Below the pieces are notes generated by a model that saw nothing but the letters and a program-made list of their open reading frames with translations, was not told the origin of the DNA and searched no databases. DNA of 64,000 nucleotides, from the NCBI RefSeq assembly GCF_000002235.5, contig NW_022145551.1:1097001-1161000 (forward strand), written 5' to 3'. The stretch comes from Strongylocentrotus purpuratus. Lineage: Eukaryota > Echinodermata > Echinoidea > Camarodonta > Strongylocentrotidae. Made by a program: the position numbers and the translations under genes. How positions within the stretch are numbered: the stretch's first letter is position 1; every line of letters begins with the position of its first letter. This document shows positions 63,204 through 64,000 of this stretch, in pieces.

Positions 63204-64000
63204 CTACAAGAAGATACCATGTTAAAATGTAATAGTAGTTATAATCATAACAACAGTTTTGGTTTGAAGAAGGGACTGCATGTTCAAGTTAATTCCAGCC
63301 CTAAACATTTTTAGGATTCTTTAGAGCATACAATGGCTGGAAATAAAGATATTGTTAATGCCATGGATTTTTTTTTTTTTAAAGAAGCTTACATGTCTGA
63401 GAAATCACATTTGAGGTTAATCACCTGTTGAGTTGATCCAGGGAAATCAAGGGTTCAGTGAGACAAGGACGTAACTCCATATTTTGCCAAAATAAGTATT
63501 TGATATCAAAATGTTCAGAAAAATGTGGGCTTTCCAGGAAACACAAACTTAAGACTTTACTCCACCCAACACCCCATTGAAGTCAAGGGCTAGTGAAACA
63601 TAGACTGAACTCCTCAAGGCCCAAGTGCCCAATGACACATGAACCACTTTTTCTCAAAATGGCCAACATGGAGTTACGTCTTTGTGTCACTGACCCCTCA
63701 AAATGATTGTTTGCCTCTCAGCAGTGGAAATCTTAGTAAACTCTAGTTCAAAGTGTGGATCATATTAACTTTGATGCGCCACCAGTGCAAACTGGTACAG
63801 TCACAGAGTTGCCATGAGTACCATTTGGCCCCAATAAAAGGTTACAATTAACTCTTATCGTGTCACAGGGCTAACCCCCATTGTGCCAGGTTGTTTTGGA
63901 GATAATCTGATTAACGCGAAGGTTCTATGAATGGTGAGTGCAAAACACACAGCACAGCCCAATGAGCATGAACAATAACTGCTCTCACGAAAGCGCCCTT
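63204..64000. other. Window end upstream of F1, no exon found
   Basis: It holds an inverted-repeat element at 63451-63700 and, at 63392-63425, a donor-like CAGACAT|GTAAGC preceded by SNVISQT, which might be the tail of a lost FN3 exon. No complete FN3 exon is visible. Confidence 0.5.
63451..63700. mobile_element. MITE-like element, GAGGGGTCAGTGACAC family
   Basis: Inverse copy of 10570-10813, with 'gggttcagtgagacaagg' at the left and 'tctttgtgtcactgacccct' at the right. Confidence 0.75.

Noticed and set aside
62204-62756. Asp-rich and Ile/His-rich frames over 100 codons
   Set aside because: They are triplet microsatellite (GAT/ATC) artefacts.
63391-63450. Possible end of an FN3 exon (SNVISQT before GTAAGC)
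   Set aside because: Only about nine codons are FN3-like, a stop lies just upstream in frame, and no core is found; too little to call an exon.

Overview
The window is animal nuclear DNA. It is AT-rich, intron-dense and crowded with short dispersed repeats: tRNA-derived SINEs, inverted-repeat (MITE-like) elements, decayed LINE 3' ends and micro/minisatellites. The repeat style suggests a marine invertebrate deuterostome such as an echinoderm or a relative. That is an impression, not proof.

One gene fills the window on the minus strand. Its exons run from about 63203 (upstream) to 197 (downstream), and both ends lie outside the window. I resolved 69 exons with canonical GT/AG ends and consistent phases. 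They encode 51 complete fibronectin type III (FN3) domains and the first half of a 52nd: 14,034 coding bases, about 4,678 residues, with no start codon, signal peptide, membrane segment or catalytic domain inside the window. Every FN3-to-FN3 boundary is a phase-1 intron. The 14 upstream domains (numbered F1-F14 in transcript order) are each one exon. From F15 on, 17 domains are split by an internal intron (13 in phase 0, three in phase 1, one in phase 2). Over F5-F34 two FN3 subtypes alternate almost strictly, which points to growth by tandem duplication of a two-domain unit.

The last exon (197-343) reads like the membrane-proximal FN3 of R3-type receptor tyrosine phosphatases (PTPRB/PTPRJ group), and the preceding domain F51 carries a furin-like RKRR site. 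My working identity is therefore the ectodomain of a giant receptor (possibly a receptor phosphatase), but the part that would prove it lies left of position 197. F39 has an RGD in its FG loop, and F10 has a second RGD elsewhere in the fold.

The introns hold signs of exon birth and death: a frame-broken FN3 half-exon (9145-9287), two copies of exon 3' ends (18101-18192 and 53281-53391), and an 82-bp tandem array that has copied one exon's 5' splice site at least six times (28080-28640). A 20-bp minisatellite of about 41 copies (44545-45364) starts at another 5' splice site and is open in all three minus-strand frames. Many other repeats end within about 30 bp of 5' splice sites. I see no second gene, no true tRNA or rRNA gene, and no retrovirus-like element.
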